Under the pieces are notes generated by a model, which saw only the letters and a list, made by a program, of their open reading frames with translations, had not been told where the DNA came from and made no database searches. Below, one piece after another: positions 26,101-35,543 of a DNA stretch of 64,000 nucleotides (the stretch's first letter is position 1; every line of letters begins with the position of its first letter). A program made the position numbers and the translations under genes. Source of the stretch: Streptomyces humi (lineage in GTDB: Bacteria; Actinomycetota; Actinomycetes; Streptomycetales; Streptomycetaceae); contig NZ_LBMU02000039.1 of NCBI RefSeq assembly GCF_001005085.2, positions 62,001-126,000 on the forward strand. The letters are read 5' to 3'.

Positions 26101-27690
26101 TCAACGCGGACCGTCGAGTTCGCTCAGCATCGTCGCTCTCAGTCTGAGGGTCGTCACCAGGCGCTGGAAGGCCTCCGCCCAGTAGCCGCCGGCACCCGGC
26201 GCCGCGTCCTCCCGTTCGTCCGGGATCGCCAGTAGCGCGTCCAGCCGGCCGGCTTCCGCCGGGTCGAGGCAGCGTTCGGCCAGACCCATCACCCCGCTGA
26301 AGCTCCAGGGGTAACTCCCAGCGTCACGGGCGATGTTGAGGGCGTCCACCACGGCCCGGCCGAGCGGCGCGGGCCACGGTACGGCGCACATGCCGAGCAG
26401 CTGGAACGCCTCCGAGAGACCGTGCGCCGCGATGAACCCGGCCACCCAGTCGGCCCGTTCCGCCCCCGTCAGCGTGCCCAGCAGCTTGGCCCGCTCGGCC
26501 AGGGACACCGCACCGGGACCGCCCGCCTCCGGCGCGGCCGGTGCCCCGAGCAGGGCTCGCGCCCACTCGGCGTCCCGCTGCCGTACCGCGGCCCGGCACC
26601 AGGCGGCGTGCAACTCGCCCTGCCAGCCGTCCGCCACCGGCAGCGCCACGACCTCCTGGGGCGTACGGCCGCCGAGCCGTGCCGACCAGCGGGCGAGCGG
26701 GGCCGCCTCCACCAACTGCCCGAGCCACCAGGACCGTTCGCCGCGCCCGGCCGGCGGTCTGGCCACCACCCCGTCGCGCTCCATCCCCGGATCGCACTCC
26801 GGCGGCGCCTCCACCACGAGCACCGGTCCGCCCCCGGTGTGGTCGACCGCCACACACGCCCCGGCCCGTACCGCCATCCGGCCGGCCAGTGCCGAGCCGG
26901 GCAGTGCGGACAACAGCTCCGCCGCCGTGGTCCGCACGTTACGGCTCCGGTCCGACAGGGCCTGCTCCAGGAACGCCTCGTCGGCGGCGGCCAGTCCCGT
27001 GCGCAGCGAGTCGAGGAACATCAGCCGGTCCTCGGCCCGCTCCGTCGCCCAGGTGTCCGCCAGCAGCTCGCGTGCCGCCTCGGGCGTACGGGCGCGCAGC
27101 GTCGCCAGCAGCGCGACCCGCTCGGCGAACAGTCCCTCCTGCCACAACCGTCGTACCGCGTCGCCGTCCTCGGGGTCGGGCAGGGCCGCGCCACCGCCCG
27201 GTGCGGCGCGCAGCGCGAACCGCCAGTCCTGGTTGAGCCGCGCCAGCCAGAGCGCGCGCGGTCCGGCGAAGGCCAGCACGGCGGGCCGCAGGTCGGTACG
27301 GCCCCGGGCCGCGTCCAGCAGCGCCGGCAGGGTCTCGGGGGGCGCCGCGAACCCGCGCGCGTCGGCCGCCGCGAGCCACTGCGGCAGCAGCTCCACGAGG
27401 TCCGGCGAGGTACCCCGGCGGCCGCCGGTCCCCGCGCCGGGCCGGTCGGCGAGCAGCATCGCCAGTCTGCGCGCCGCGGCGGCCGGGAGCGCCGGGCGCC
27501 GGTCCTCGGGGGCCGGTTCGGGGCGCTGCGCGGGCGGTGCCGGACACAGGCCGGCCCGGCGCCGTACCGTCGCCACGGCTGCCTCGTCCAGCAGGGCCGC
27601 CGGGGCTTCCCGGCCGGGACCGCCGGCCGTGGGCGGCCGCCGGTCCGTGCCCAGCAGTGCCGTGGTGACGAGGTCCTCCCAGTCGGTCAC
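26101..27690 (-). CDS. DUF5691 family HEAT-like repeat protein of the MoxR/VWA module
   Basis: 529 residues from the GTG at 27690 (AAGGGA upstream; MTDWEDLVTTALLGTDRR is the typical family opening). The body is almost entirely alpha-helical with repeated motifs such as ALWLARLNQDWRFAL, LLATLRARTPEAARELL and DRSRNVRTTAAELLSALPGS, the pattern of HEAT/ARM-type scaffolds. No catalytic motif. It follows the SWIM gene on the same strand and faces the MoxR, DUF5682 and VWA genes, a set I recall as recurring together. A scaffold or adaptor role is inferred. Confidence 0.82.
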   Translation of the reverse strand: MTDWEDLVTTALLGTDRRPPTAGGPGREAPAALLDEAAVATVRRRAGLCPAPPAQRPEPAPEDRRPALPAAAARRLAMLLADRPGAGTGGRRGTSPDLVELLPQWLAAADARGFAAPPETLPALLDAARGRTDLRPAVLAFAGPRALWLARLNQDWRFALRAAPGGGAALPDPEDGDAVRRLWQEGLFAERVALLATLRARTPEAARELLADTWATERAEDRLMFLDSLRTGLAAADEAFLEQALSDRSRNVRTTAAELLSALPGSALAGRMAVRAGACVAVDHTGGGPVLVVEAPPECDPGMERDGVVARPPAGRGERSWWLGQLVEAAPLARWSARLGGRTPQEVVALPVADGWQGELHAAWCRAAVRQRDAEWARALLGAPAAPEAGGPGAVSLAERAKLLGTLTGAERADWVAGFIAAHGLSEAFQLLGMCAVPWPAPLGRAVVDALNIARDAGSYPWSFSGVMGLAERCLDPAEAGRLDALLAIPDEREDAAPGAGGYWAEAFQRLVTTLRLRATMLSELDGPR

Positions 27691-27800
27691 GGGGGTGTCC
27701 CTTCTCGTATCCGGGTGAGCCGGGCGGGGCATCGGTGGATTGCGGCGCTCGGGTCCGCGTCCGGGTACCGGCGCTTTCCGTGAGCTGTCCCGGCCCGTCG

Positions 27801-27900
27801 TCGGTCGGGCTGTCTTGGCCGGTGGTCGGTCGGACTGTCCCGGCGGGTGGTCGGTCGGGCTGTCTTGGCCGGTGGTCGGTCGGGCCGTCTCGGCCGGTGG
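27801..27900 (-). repeat. Four-copy 25-bp tandem repeat after the SWIM gene
   Basis: Units at 27801, 27826, 27851 and 27876; copies 1 and 3 are identical, with a further partial copy to the left. Each contains TCGGTCGG and ends CGGTGG or GGGTGG. It starts five bases after the SWIM stop codon and fills half the gap to the DUF5691 gene. Confidence 0.9.
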
Positions 27901-27905
27901 CGGGG

Positions 27906-29261
27906 TCAGCACAGCGGAACCGCCTCGCCGGCTCCCTCCGGCCAGGCGGTCAGCGGTGTGAAGCCGCGGTGGCCGCACTCGCCGAAGACCGTGACCGGGG
28001 CGCCGCCGGAGAGCGCGACCAGCCGCCACAGACCGGGGCGCGAGCGAGCGGCGGGGGCGAGCGGCAGTGCCGATTCGTACTCGGCGTCGGCGAGTTGCCA
28101 GGAGTCGCCGTCCGGGACGGGGACGACCCGGTCCAGCGTCACCGGCACCGACTCCAGCCAGGGGTCCTCGCGCAGTGCCTCTCCGTAGCGGGCCGCCGCC
28201 CGCGCCGTGGGCACACCGGGGGGCCGTGCCGACAGGGGTGCGGGCGCCGAGAATCGCTCGCCCAGCGCTGCCCGGTGCTGACCCGCCCCCGGGTACGCGG
28301 CCAGCTCCGCCTCCAGGGCGAGGCCGACCGGCAGCGCCAGTTCGGGAGCACGGCCGGCCGCGCCGTAGGAGAGGAGCAGCGCCGTGCGGCCCGAGTCCGT
28401 GCCGTGCAACCAGATCCGGCGGGTCGTCAGCTTCGCGTCCACCGTGTCGTACTGGGCGAGGACCAGCCAGCGGTCACGCACCGGCGGACCGTCCGCCGTG
28501 GCGGGCAGGCCGACCCGGGAGCGGACCGTGGCCGCTAGCTCCGACGGGAGCCGGTCGCGGCGCAGCCAGCCCTGATCGAGGAGGTGCAGCAGCGCGCACT
28601 CCTCAAGGAGCCGCACCGGCCAGCCCGGACCGGAGGCCGGTATCGCCCCCAACTCGCGGACCCTGGCCGCCAGTCCGGGAGCCTGGGCGTCGACCATGCG
28701 GGCCGCCGTCTCCTCCCACAGCCCGTATCCGGCCTGCTCGGCCGCGGCCAGGCCGCCGCGCAGCAGGTCGTACAGGCGCTGCTCCAGCTCCGTCGCGCCC
28801 GCCGTGACCCGCTCGGCCCGCTTCTCGGCCCGCCGCCGGGCCGCCTCGGGATCAGCGGGGGGCGCGGAACCCCCGGCGTCCGCGGGGCGTTTGTTCTCCG
28901 CGCGCTTGCGTCTGCCCGCGAGCCACTGCTCGGCCCAGTCCGGCGGCCGCGCCACCGTCGGCACCGCGTCGTCCCCGCCCGCCCACAGCAGGAGCAGTCC
29001 GAGGGCGTGCTTGCACGGGAACTTCCGGCTCGGACACGTGCACTTGCAGGCGGCCCCCGCCGGATCCGCCAGGTCGACGACGGTCTGGTACGGCTTGCTG
29101 CCGCTGCCCTTGCACAGTCCCCATACCGCCCCCTCCTCGCAACTCCCCGCCCCGGACCACGGCCCCGCCGCTCCGAGCTTGCTTCCCGCCTTGCGTGACG
29201 CGGTGTCAGGCGCCAGGGCCAGCACCTGGTCCGCACTCCAGCGCACCCCCTGCTGAGTCAT
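27906..29261 (-). CDS. SWIM zinc-finger protein of the MoxR/VWA module
   Basis: 451 residues from the ATG at 29261; TACCTT lies seven bases upstream, suggesting a leaderless transcript, and an in-frame TTG at 29291 is less likely. The SWIM finger is CKCTCPSRKFPCKH (about residues 73-86; CxCx(n)CxH). A basic helical region follows (about 120-160), then a large alpha/beta domain without recognised motifs. SWIM fingers bind nucleic acid or protein. It begins beside a 12-bp inverted repeat shared with the divergent MoxR gene. Confidence 0.88.
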   Translation of the reverse strand: MTQQGVRWSADQVLALAPDTASRKAGSKLGAAGPWSGAGSCEEGAVWGLCKGSGSKPYQTVVDLADPAGAACKCTCPSRKFPCKHALGLLLLWAGGDDAVPTVARPPDWAEQWLAGRRKRAENKRPADAGGSAPPADPEAARRRAEKRAERVTAGATELEQRLYDLLRGGLAAAEQAGYGLWEETAARMVDAQAPGLAARVRELGAIPASGPGWPVRLLEECALLHLLDQGWLRRDRLPSELAATVRSRVGLPATADGPPVRDRWLVLAQYDTVDAKLTTRRIWLHGTDSGRTALLLSYGAAGRAPELALPVGLALEAELAAYPGAGQHRAALGERFSAPAPLSARPPGVPTARAAARYGEALREDPWLESVPVTLDRVVPVPDGDSWQLADAEYESALPLAPAARSRPGLWRLVALSGGAPVTVFGECGHRGFTPLTAWPEGAGEAVPLC

Positions 29262-29282
29262 GCCATCGAAGGTAGATCCCCC

Positions 29283-29336
29283 CACTGACAATCGCCCCGG
29301 CGAGAGCGTCTGTGCAGGTCAGAGCGATTGTCAGTG
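29283..29336. promoter_or_regulatory. 12-bp inverted repeat between divergent SWIM and MoxR genes
   Basis: CACTGACAATCG (29283-29294) is perfectly mirrored by CGATTGTCAGTG (29325-29336), 30 bases apart. Each arm lies at the promoter of one gene, so one regulator, or a looped pair, could control both halves of the module. Confidence 0.7.
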
Positions 29337-29393
29337 GCGTGGTGCACGGTGGACACCAGATCCGAACCGGCCGAGCTGGAGGGGGCCTCAGCC

Positions 29394-30512
29394 ATGACTG
29401 TGTCCGTGGAACCGACCGACCCGACGACCGTCGAAGGCGCGCTGCGACCGCACGCCGAGCAGGCCTTCGCCGCCGAACTCGCGGCGCTGGCCGCGCAGGA
29501 CGACCGGCCGCGCCCGGCCCGCTGGAAGCTGTCGCCGTGGGCGGTCGCCACCTACCTGCTCGGCGGCGTACTGCCGGACGGCACGGTGATCACACCGAAG
29601 TACATCGGTCCGCGCCGTATCGTCGAGGTCGCCGTCACCACCCTCGCCACCGACCGTGCCCTGCTCCTGCTCGGCGTACCCGGCACCGCCAAGACCTGGG
29701 TCTCCGAGCACCTGGCCGCCGCCGTCAGCGGTGACTCGACCCTGCTCGTGCAGGGCACGGCCGGCACCCCCGAGGAGGCCATCCGCTACGGCTGGAACTA
29801 CGCGCGGCTGCTGGCCCACGGCCCGAGCCGGGACGCCCTGGTGCCCAGCCCGGTCATGCGGGCCATGGCGGAGGGCATGACGGCGAGAGTCGAGGAGCTG
29901 ACCCGGATCCCGGCCGACGTCCAGGACACGCTGATCACGATCCTGTCCGAGAAGACCCTGCCGATCCCGGAGCTCGGCCAGGAGGTGCAGGCGGTCCGCG
30001 GCTTCAACCTGATCGCCACCGCCAACGACCGCGACCGGGGGGTCAACGACCTCTCCAGTGCCCTGCGCCGTCGTTTCAACACCGTGGTGCTGCCACTACC
30101 GGAGAGTCCGGACGCCGAGGTCGACATCGTCGCGCGCCGCGTCGACCAGCTCGGCCGCTCCCTGCGGCTGCCGGCCGCGCCCGACGGCATCGAGGAGATC
30201 CGCCGCGTCGTCACCGTCTTCCGCGAGCTGCGCGACGGCGTCACCGCCGACGGCCGTACCAAGCTGAAGTCGCCCAGCGGCACGCTCTCCACGGCCGAGG
30301 CGATCTCCGTCGTCACCCATGGCCTCGCTCTGGCCGCCCACTTCGGAGACGGCGTGCTGCGCGCGGGGGACGTCGCGGCCGGCATCCTCGGCGCGGTCGT
30401 CCGCGACCCGGCGGCCGACCGGGTCGTCTGGCAGGAGTACCTGGAGACGGTCGTCCGGGAACGTGACGGCTGGAAGGACTTCTACCGTGCCTGCCGCGAG
30501 GTGAGCGTGTGA
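29394..30512 (+). CDS. MoxR-family AAA+ ATPase
   Basis: 372 residues from the ATG at 29394 (GGAGGG upstream). Walker A GVPGTAKTW lies near residue 90; sensor 1 is NLIATAND; the arginine finger region is SSALRRRFN. At the Walker B place the sequence reads ARVEELTR instead of the usual hhhhDE, so Asp is replaced by Glu. MoxR ATPases are chaperone-like and normally act on VWA partners through metal or complex remodelling. The next gene overlaps by four bases (GTGA), so MoxR, DUF5682 and VWA are one operon. Confidence 0.93.
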   Translation: MTVSVEPTDPTTVEGALRPHAEQAFAAELAALAAQDDRPRPARWKLSPWAVATYLLGGVLPDGTVITPKYIGPRRIVEVAVTTLATDRALLLLGVPGTAKTWVSEHLAAAVSGDSTLLVQGTAGTPEEAIRYGWNYARLLAHGPSRDALVPSPVMRAMAEGMTARVEELTRIPADVQDTLITILSEKTLPIPELGQEVQAVRGFNLIATANDRDRGVNDLSSALRRRFNTVVLPLPESPDAEVDIVARRVDQLGRSLRLPAAPDGIEEIRRVVTVFRELRDGVTADGRTKLKSPSGTLSTAEAISVVTHGLALAAHFGDGVLRAGDVAAGILGAVVRDPAADRVVWQEYLETVVRERDGWKDFYRACREVSV

Positions 30513-32899
30513 GCGACAGCGCACGGCGGCCGGGACCGCTGCTCCTGGGGGTCCGGCACCACGGGCCCGGCTCGGCGCGGGCGGTGCGGGCCGCCCTGGA
30601 GGCCGCCCGGCCGAAGGCGGTGCTGATCGAGGGGCCGCCCGAGGCGGACGCGCTGATCCCGCTGGCCGCCGACCCGGAGATGCGGCCACCGGTCGCGCTC
30701 CTCGCGCACGCGGTGGACGAGCCCGGCTGCTCGGCGTTCTGGCCGTTCGCCGACTTCAGTCCCGAATGGGTGGCCGTCCGCTGGGCCCTGGAGCACGAGG
30801 TCCCGGCCCGCTTCATCGACCTGCCGGCCACGCACACGCTGGCGTGGCGGAAGGCGGAGGAGGAAGAGACAGAGGAGAGGCCCGCGGCCGCCGGCGCCGA
30901 GCCCGGCACCGGGCGGCGGATGCGCGTCGACCCCCTCGGCGCCCTGGCCGAGGCCGCCGGTCACGACGATCCCGAGCGCTGGTGGGAGGACGTCGTCGAG
31001 CACCGCGGCGGCACCGGGGAACGGGACGTGTTCGCGCCGTTCGCCGCGGTGGAGGAGGCGATGACGGCGCTGCGGGAGACGTACGGGGCCGAGGGCCGGG
31101 ACCGCGACCCCGTGCGGGAGGCCCACATGCGGATCCGGCTACGGGCGGCACAGCGGGAGTTCGGTGACGAGGTCGCCGTGGTGTGCGGAGCCTGGCATGT
31201 GCCGGCGCTGCGCGCGAAGAGCTCCGTGGCCGCCGACCGGGTGCTGCTGAAGGGACTGCCCAGGATCAGGACGGACATGACCTGGGTGCCGTGGACCAAC
31301 CGCCGGCTGGCCCGGACGAGCGGGTACGGCGCGGGCATCGACTCCCCGGGCTGGTACGGCCACCTGTTCAGCGCTCCGGACCGGCCCGTCGAACGGTGGC
31401 TCACCAAGGTGGCCGGACTGCTGCGCGAGGAGGACCGGATCGTCTCCTCGGCCCATGTCATCGAGGCGGTGCGGCTGGCCGAGACCCTGGCGGTGATGCG
31501 CGGCCGCCCGCTGCCCGGCCTGGGCGAGACGACCGACGCGGTGCGGGCGGTGCTGTGCGAGGGCTCCGACGTCCCGCTGGCGCTGGTGCAGGACCGGCTG
31601 GTGGTCGGGGACGTGCTGGGGGAGGTGCCGGAGGCGGCGCCCGCGGTGCCGTTGCAGCGGGACCTGGTGCGGGAGCAGCGCAGGCTCCGGCTCAAGCCGG
31701 AGGCGCTCGAGCGGGAACTCGATCTCGACCTGCGCAAGGAGACCGACGCCGGGCGCAGCCGGCTGCTGCACCGGCTGCGGCTGCTCGGCGTCGGGTGGGG
31801 GGAGCAGGTGCGGTCGCGGGGGAGTACGGGCACGTTCCGGGAGACCTGGCGGCTGTGCTGGGAGCCGGAGCTGTCGGTGCGGGTGGCCGAGGCCGGGGTG
31901 TGGGGGACGACCGTAGCCGGCGCGGCGACGGCCAGGGCCGAGGCCGACGCGGTGGGCGCGAGCGCGCTCGCCGAGGTCACCGCGCTCGCCGAACTCTGCC
32001 TGCTGGCCGGGCTGTCGGACGCACTGCCGGTGGTGATGGGGGCGCTCGCCGACCGGGCCGCCCTCGACACGGACGTCGGCCGGCTCGCCGAGGCCCTGCC
32101 CGCCCTGGTCCGCTCCCTGCGCTACGGCGATGTCCGGGGCACCGACGTCCGGGCGCTCGCCGAGGTCGCCGCGGGCCTCGCCGAACGGGTCTTCGTCGGG
32201 CTCCCGCCGGCCTGCGCCGCCCTCGACGCGGACGCGGCACAGGAGATGCGGGGCCATGTCGACGCGGTGCACACGGCGGTGGGGCTGCTCGGCGATACCG
32301 GGAGCGGGTCGGCGCCGGCCGGAAGCGCGGCGGGGGCCGGCCCGGGCCGCGGTGACCTCCGCCGCCGCTGGCGGGCCGTGCTGCGCACGTTGTCCGGGCG
32401 GGACACCGTGCCCGGGGTGCTCCGCGGGCGGGCCGTGCGGATCCTGCTGGACGAGGGGGAGCTGGATGCGGAGGAAGCGGCCCGGCTGATGGGGCTGGTG
32501 CTGTCCCCGGGGACCCCGCCGGCGGACGCGGCCGCCTGGATCGAGGGGTTCGTCGGAGGCGGCGGCGGGGGCGGCATGCTGCTCGTGCACGACGAACGGC
32601 TGCTCGGTCTGGTCGACGCCTGGCTGACCGGGGTACCGGCGGAGGCGTTCACGGACGTGCTGCCGCTGCTGCGGCGGACGTTCTCGGCGTACGAGCCGGG
32701 GGTGCGCAGGACGATCGGCGAACTGGTGCGCCGTGGGCCGGGGGAGCGGCCACCGGGGCGGGGACAGGGCGGCGGGACACCGGGGTTCGGCGCCGACGCG
32801 GACACCGGGCGCGCCGACGCCGTACTGCCGGTGCTACGGCTGCTGTTGGGACTCGACGACACGGCGCCCGACAACGACCTTGTGGGAGCGGGGAGATGA
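30509..32899 (+). CDS. DUF5682 family protein of the MoxR/VWA module
   Basis: 796 residues. The N-terminal region has GVRHHGPGSA (14-23) and VLIEGPPEADAL (39-50), later VVCGAWHVPAL; the paired HH and EGP motifs resemble the TraB/TIKI/ChaN-type metal-dependent hydrolase fold, though this is a resemblance by eye. The rest is long, helical and rich in Leu/Ala/Arg. Overlaps both neighbours by four bases, so the three proteins are made together. It probably forms the enzyme or effector partner of the MoxR-VWA pair. Confidence 0.85.
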   Translation: MSDSARRPGPLLLGVRHHGPGSARAVRAALEAARPKAVLIEGPPEADALIPLAADPEMRPPVALLAHAVDEPGCSAFWPFADFSPEWVAVRWALEHEVPARFIDLPATHTLAWRKAEEEETEERPAAAGAEPGTGRRMRVDPLGALAEAAGHDDPERWWEDVVEHRGGTGERDVFAPFAAVEEAMTALRETYGAEGRDRDPVREAHMRIRLRAAQREFGDEVAVVCGAWHVPALRAKSSVAADRVLLKGLPRIRTDMTWVPWTNRRLARTSGYGAGIDSPGWYGHLFSAPDRPVERWLTKVAGLLREEDRIVSSAHVIEAVRLAETLAVMRGRPLPGLGETTDAVRAVLCEGSDVPLALVQDRLVVGDVLGEVPEAAPAVPLQRDLVREQRRLRLKPEALERELDLDLRKETDAGRSRLLHRLRLLGVGWGEQVRSRGSTGTFRETWRLCWEPELSVRVAEAGVWGTTVAGAATARAEADAVGASALAEVTALAELCLLAGLSDALPVVMGALADRAALDTDVGRLAEALPALVRSLRYGDVRGTDVRALAEVAAGLAERVFVGLPPACAALDADAAQEMRGHVDAVHTAVGLLGDTGSGSAPAGSAAGAGPGRGDLRRRWRAVLRTLSGRDTVPGVLRGRAVRILLDEGELDAEEAARLMGLVLSPGTPPADAAAWIEGFVGGGGGGGMLLVHDERLLGLVDAWLTGVPAEAFTDVLPLLRRTFSAYEPGVRRTIGELVRRGPGERPPGRGQGGGTPGFGADADTGRADAVLPVLRLLLGLDDTAPDNDLVGAGR

Positions 32900-34194
32900 C
32901 CACAGACGCGACGAACACCGACACGACGACCGACACCGGCGCGATGACCGGGGCCGGCGGGGCGATCTCTACCGGCGGGACGGCCGGTACCGGCGCCGGC
33001 GGGACGGCCGGCGCGGGCACGGTGACCGGCACCGGGGGCGGAGTCGGTGAGCCCGGGCGGGAGCGGTTGCGGCGGTGGCGGCTGGTGCTGGGGGGTGAGG
33101 CCGCCGACGGGACCGGGTGCGCGTTGTCGGGGCGGGACGCGGCCATGGACGGGACACTGGCCGCGCTCTACGGGAAGGGGGACAGACCGCAGTCGGGACG
33201 GGAGCGGTCCGCGGGGCTCGGGGCGTCGGCTCCGTCGGTGGCGCGCTGGCTCGGTGACATCCGGACGTACTTCCCCTCCTCCGTCGTCCAGGTCATGCAG
33301 CGCGATGCCATCGACCGGCTGGGGCTGGCGTCGCTGCTGCTGGAACCGGAGATGCTGGAGGCGGTGGAGGCCGACGTCCACCTGGTCGGCACGCTGCTCT
33401 CGCTCAACAAGGCGATGCCGGAGACGACGAAGGAGACGGCACGGGCTGTCGTGCGCAAGGTCGTCGCGGACCTGGAGAAGCGGCTCGCCACCCGCACCCG
33501 GGCCACCCTCACCGGCGCTCTCGACCGCAGCGCCCGTGTCAACCGGCCACGCCATCACGACATCGACTGGAACCGCACGATCGCGGCCAACCTCAGGCAC
33601 TACGTCCCGGAGTACCGGACGGTGGTGCCGGAACGGCTCGTCGGATACGGGCGGGCGTCGCAGTCGGTGAAGAAGGAAGTCGTGCTCTGCATCGACCAGT
33701 CCGGGTCGATGGCCGCGTCGGTGGTGTACGCCTCGGTGTTCGGGGCGGTGCTGGCGTCCATGCGGTCGATCGACACCCGGCTCGTCGTCTTCGACACGGC
33801 GGTGGTCGATCTCACCGACCAGCTGGACGACCCGGTGGACGTGCTGTTCGGCACGCAGCTCGGCGGCGGCACGGACATCAACCGGGCGCTGGCGTACTGC
33901 CAGTCGCAGATCACCCGGCCCGCGGAGACCGTCGTCGTGCTCATCAGCGACCTCTACGAGGGCGGGATACGCGACGAGATGCTGAAACGGGTCGCGGCGA
34001 TGAAGGCGTCGGGGGTGCAGTTCGTGGCGCTGCTCGCGCTGTCGGACGAGGGGGCGCCCGCGTACGACAGGGAGCACGCGGCGGCGCTCGCGGCGCTCGG
34101 GGCACCGGCGTTCGCGTGCACACCCGACCTCTTCCCCGATGTGATGGCTGCGGCGATCGAGAAGCGGCCTGTCCCGGTGCCCGACACGGTGTGA
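32896..34194 (+). CDS. VWA domain protein, partner of MoxR ATPase
   Basis: 432 residues; ATG overlaps the previous stop (ATGA). Residues 1-52 are a Thr/Gly-rich low-complexity tail. A helical domain follows (about 95-215), then a von Willebrand A domain with an intact MIDAS: CIDQSGSM (DxSxS), GGGTDI and LISDLYEGG. VWA partners bind metal at the MIDAS and recruit clients to the MoxR ring. It is the last gene of the operon. Confidence 0.93.
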   Translation: MTTDATNTDTTTDTGAMTGAGGAISTGGTAGTGAGGTAGAGTVTGTGGGVGEPGRERLRRWRLVLGGEAADGTGCALSGRDAAMDGTLAALYGKGDRPQSGRERSAGLGASAPSVARWLGDIRTYFPSSVVQVMQRDAIDRLGLASLLLEPEMLEAVEADVHLVGTLLSLNKAMPETTKETARAVVRKVVADLEKRLATRTRATLTGALDRSARVNRPRHHDIDWNRTIAANLRHYVPEYRTVVPERLVGYGRASQSVKKEVVLCIDQSGSMAASVVYASVFGAVLASMRSIDTRLVVFDTAVVDLTDQLDDPVDVLFGTQLGGGTDINRALAYCQSQITRPAETVVVLISDLYEGGIRDEMLKRVAAMKASGVQFVALLALSDEGAPAYDREHAAALAALGAPAFACTPDLFPDVMAAAIEKRPVPVPDTV

Positions 34195-34479
34195 AAGGGG
34201 CACAAACGGGGCTCAGTTGTGAAGGGGCTGTCAGCAGGAAGAGGTCACGTAAAGCCAAGCCGGTCTCATCAGGCCAAACTTCTCTCACAAAACAGACATG
34301 AATACCCATCGGTAAGGCAGGGGTTGCGCAACCGTGGGCAGGGCGTGCAAGGATCGACGCACGCGCCGTGCCCCGTGTTCCACGCCCGCACGCCGTGTCC
34401 CTCGATTCGCGTCCTCGATCCGTCTTCCTGTCTTCCCACTCCGCTTCCTTGCTCCGCCGCACGGAGGGTCCGTCCCGTC

Positions 34480-35487
34480 TTGACCTCGCCAGCAGCACTG
34501 TCCGCAGACGCGGTGCGCGTGTCGCGTACCGCGTCGGGACGGCGTGCGCTCCAGCTGGCGTTGCTGGTGGGCGGACTGCTCGCGCTGGGCTTCCTCTGCG
34601 GGGGCCGGGCGCAGGCGGCCGAGGGGACGACACCGGCCACACCGTCGCTGTCGTCGGCGACCTCGGTCACCGCGGTGACCTCGACGGTGGGCCGGGAACC
34701 GGGAGTGCCCGAGGAGCCGCCTGCGCCGCACAAGCGCCTACGTGTGGCTTCCGGAACGCCCGTCGCTCCGGTGGTCGACCAGACCGTCCGGACGGCGACG
34801 GCGACGGTGGCGGGGACGGCCCGGTCCGTGACCGGCACGGTCGAGTCCGTGACCGGGACGGTCGAGTCCGTGACCGGGACGGTCGAGTCCGTGACCGGGA
34901 CGGTCGAGTCCGTGACCGGGACGGTGACCCAGGTGGTCGGTGGCGTGGTGCAGCAGGTGTCGGAGTTGCAGCAGACACTCCCTGTGGTGTCCACGCTGCC
35001 TGCGCTGCCGTCGCTGCCGCAGACGGCGTCCACCCTGCCGGTGGTGCAGCTTCCCGGGTCGGCCGAGGCACCGGGCGAGACGGTTCCGCTGCCGGTCACC
35101 CCGGCACCCGGCGGTGACCGGGCACAGGCGTCGGACCCGCACAGCGCCGGGCACGAGAAGCCCCACGCCACGACGGACGCGTCCGTGACCGTGTCGTACG
35201 GGCCGCGGACCACCGTCACGGCCCCCACCGCCGAGGCCGCGGCGCACAGCCGTGCGCACCGGGGCACGCGTGCCGTGCACGCCCCCTCGCACCCCGCGCC
35301 CACCGGGGACCCGGACGGGGCGCTGGGCAAGTCGGCGGTGGACGGTTCCGCCGCCAGGCACGGTGACGCGCACGCCGTCACCCTGGACGGCCGGGCGCCG
35401 CTGAGGCTGCTGCCCGGTGCCGCCGCGCACGTCGACGCGGCAGGGACCCGGGACCGGTACCGGGACATCCCCGTCTTCCCCGGCTAG
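34480..35487 (+). CDS. Secreted low-complexity protein with VTGTVES repeats
   Basis: 335 residues from a TTG at 34480 (GGAGGG upstream); the start is uncertain because GTG codons at 34513 and 34519 also precede the signal peptide (RRALQLALLVGGLLALGFLCGG, cleavage near AQA-AEG). The mature protein is Thr/Val/Pro-rich, with four and a half copies of SVTGTVE and a His/Ala-rich C-terminus. No enzymatic motif. It looks like an extracellular or wall-associated structural protein. Followed by a similarly low-complexity gene on the same strand. Confidence 0.65.
   Translation: MTSPAALSADAVRVSRTASGRRALQLALLVGGLLALGFLCGGRAQAAEGTTPATPSLSSATSVTAVTSTVGREPGVPEEPPAPHKRLRVASGTPVAPVVDQTVRTATATVAGTARSVTGTVESVTGTVESVTGTVESVTGTVESVTGTVTQVVGGVVQQVSELQQTLPVVSTLPALPSLPQTASTLPVVQLPGSAEAPGETVPLPVTPAPGGDRAQASDPHSAGHEKPHATTDASVTVSYGPRTTVTAPTAEAAAHSRAHRGTRAVHAPSHPAPTGDPDGALGKSAVDGSAARHGDAHAVTLDGRAPLRLLPGAAAHVDAAGTRDRYRDIPVFPG
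34825..34925 (+). repeat. 21-bp coding tandem repeat
   Basis: Units at 34825, 34846, 34867, 34888 and a partial at 34909, nearly identical at DNA level (one C/G difference in the first), coding SVTGTVE. Near-identity implies recent expansion. Confidence 0.95.
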
Positions 35488-35511
35488 GACCGGCGACCAC
35501 CTTCCCCGCCC

Positions 35512-35543
35512 CAGACCTGTCGCGCGGGGGCGGAACAGGTCTG
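35512..35543 (+). terminator. Weak hairpin after the VTGTVES protein gene
   Basis: Nine-bp stem CAGACCTGT (35512-35520) with 35535-35543, 14-base loop, 25 bases after the stop. Confidence 0.4.
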
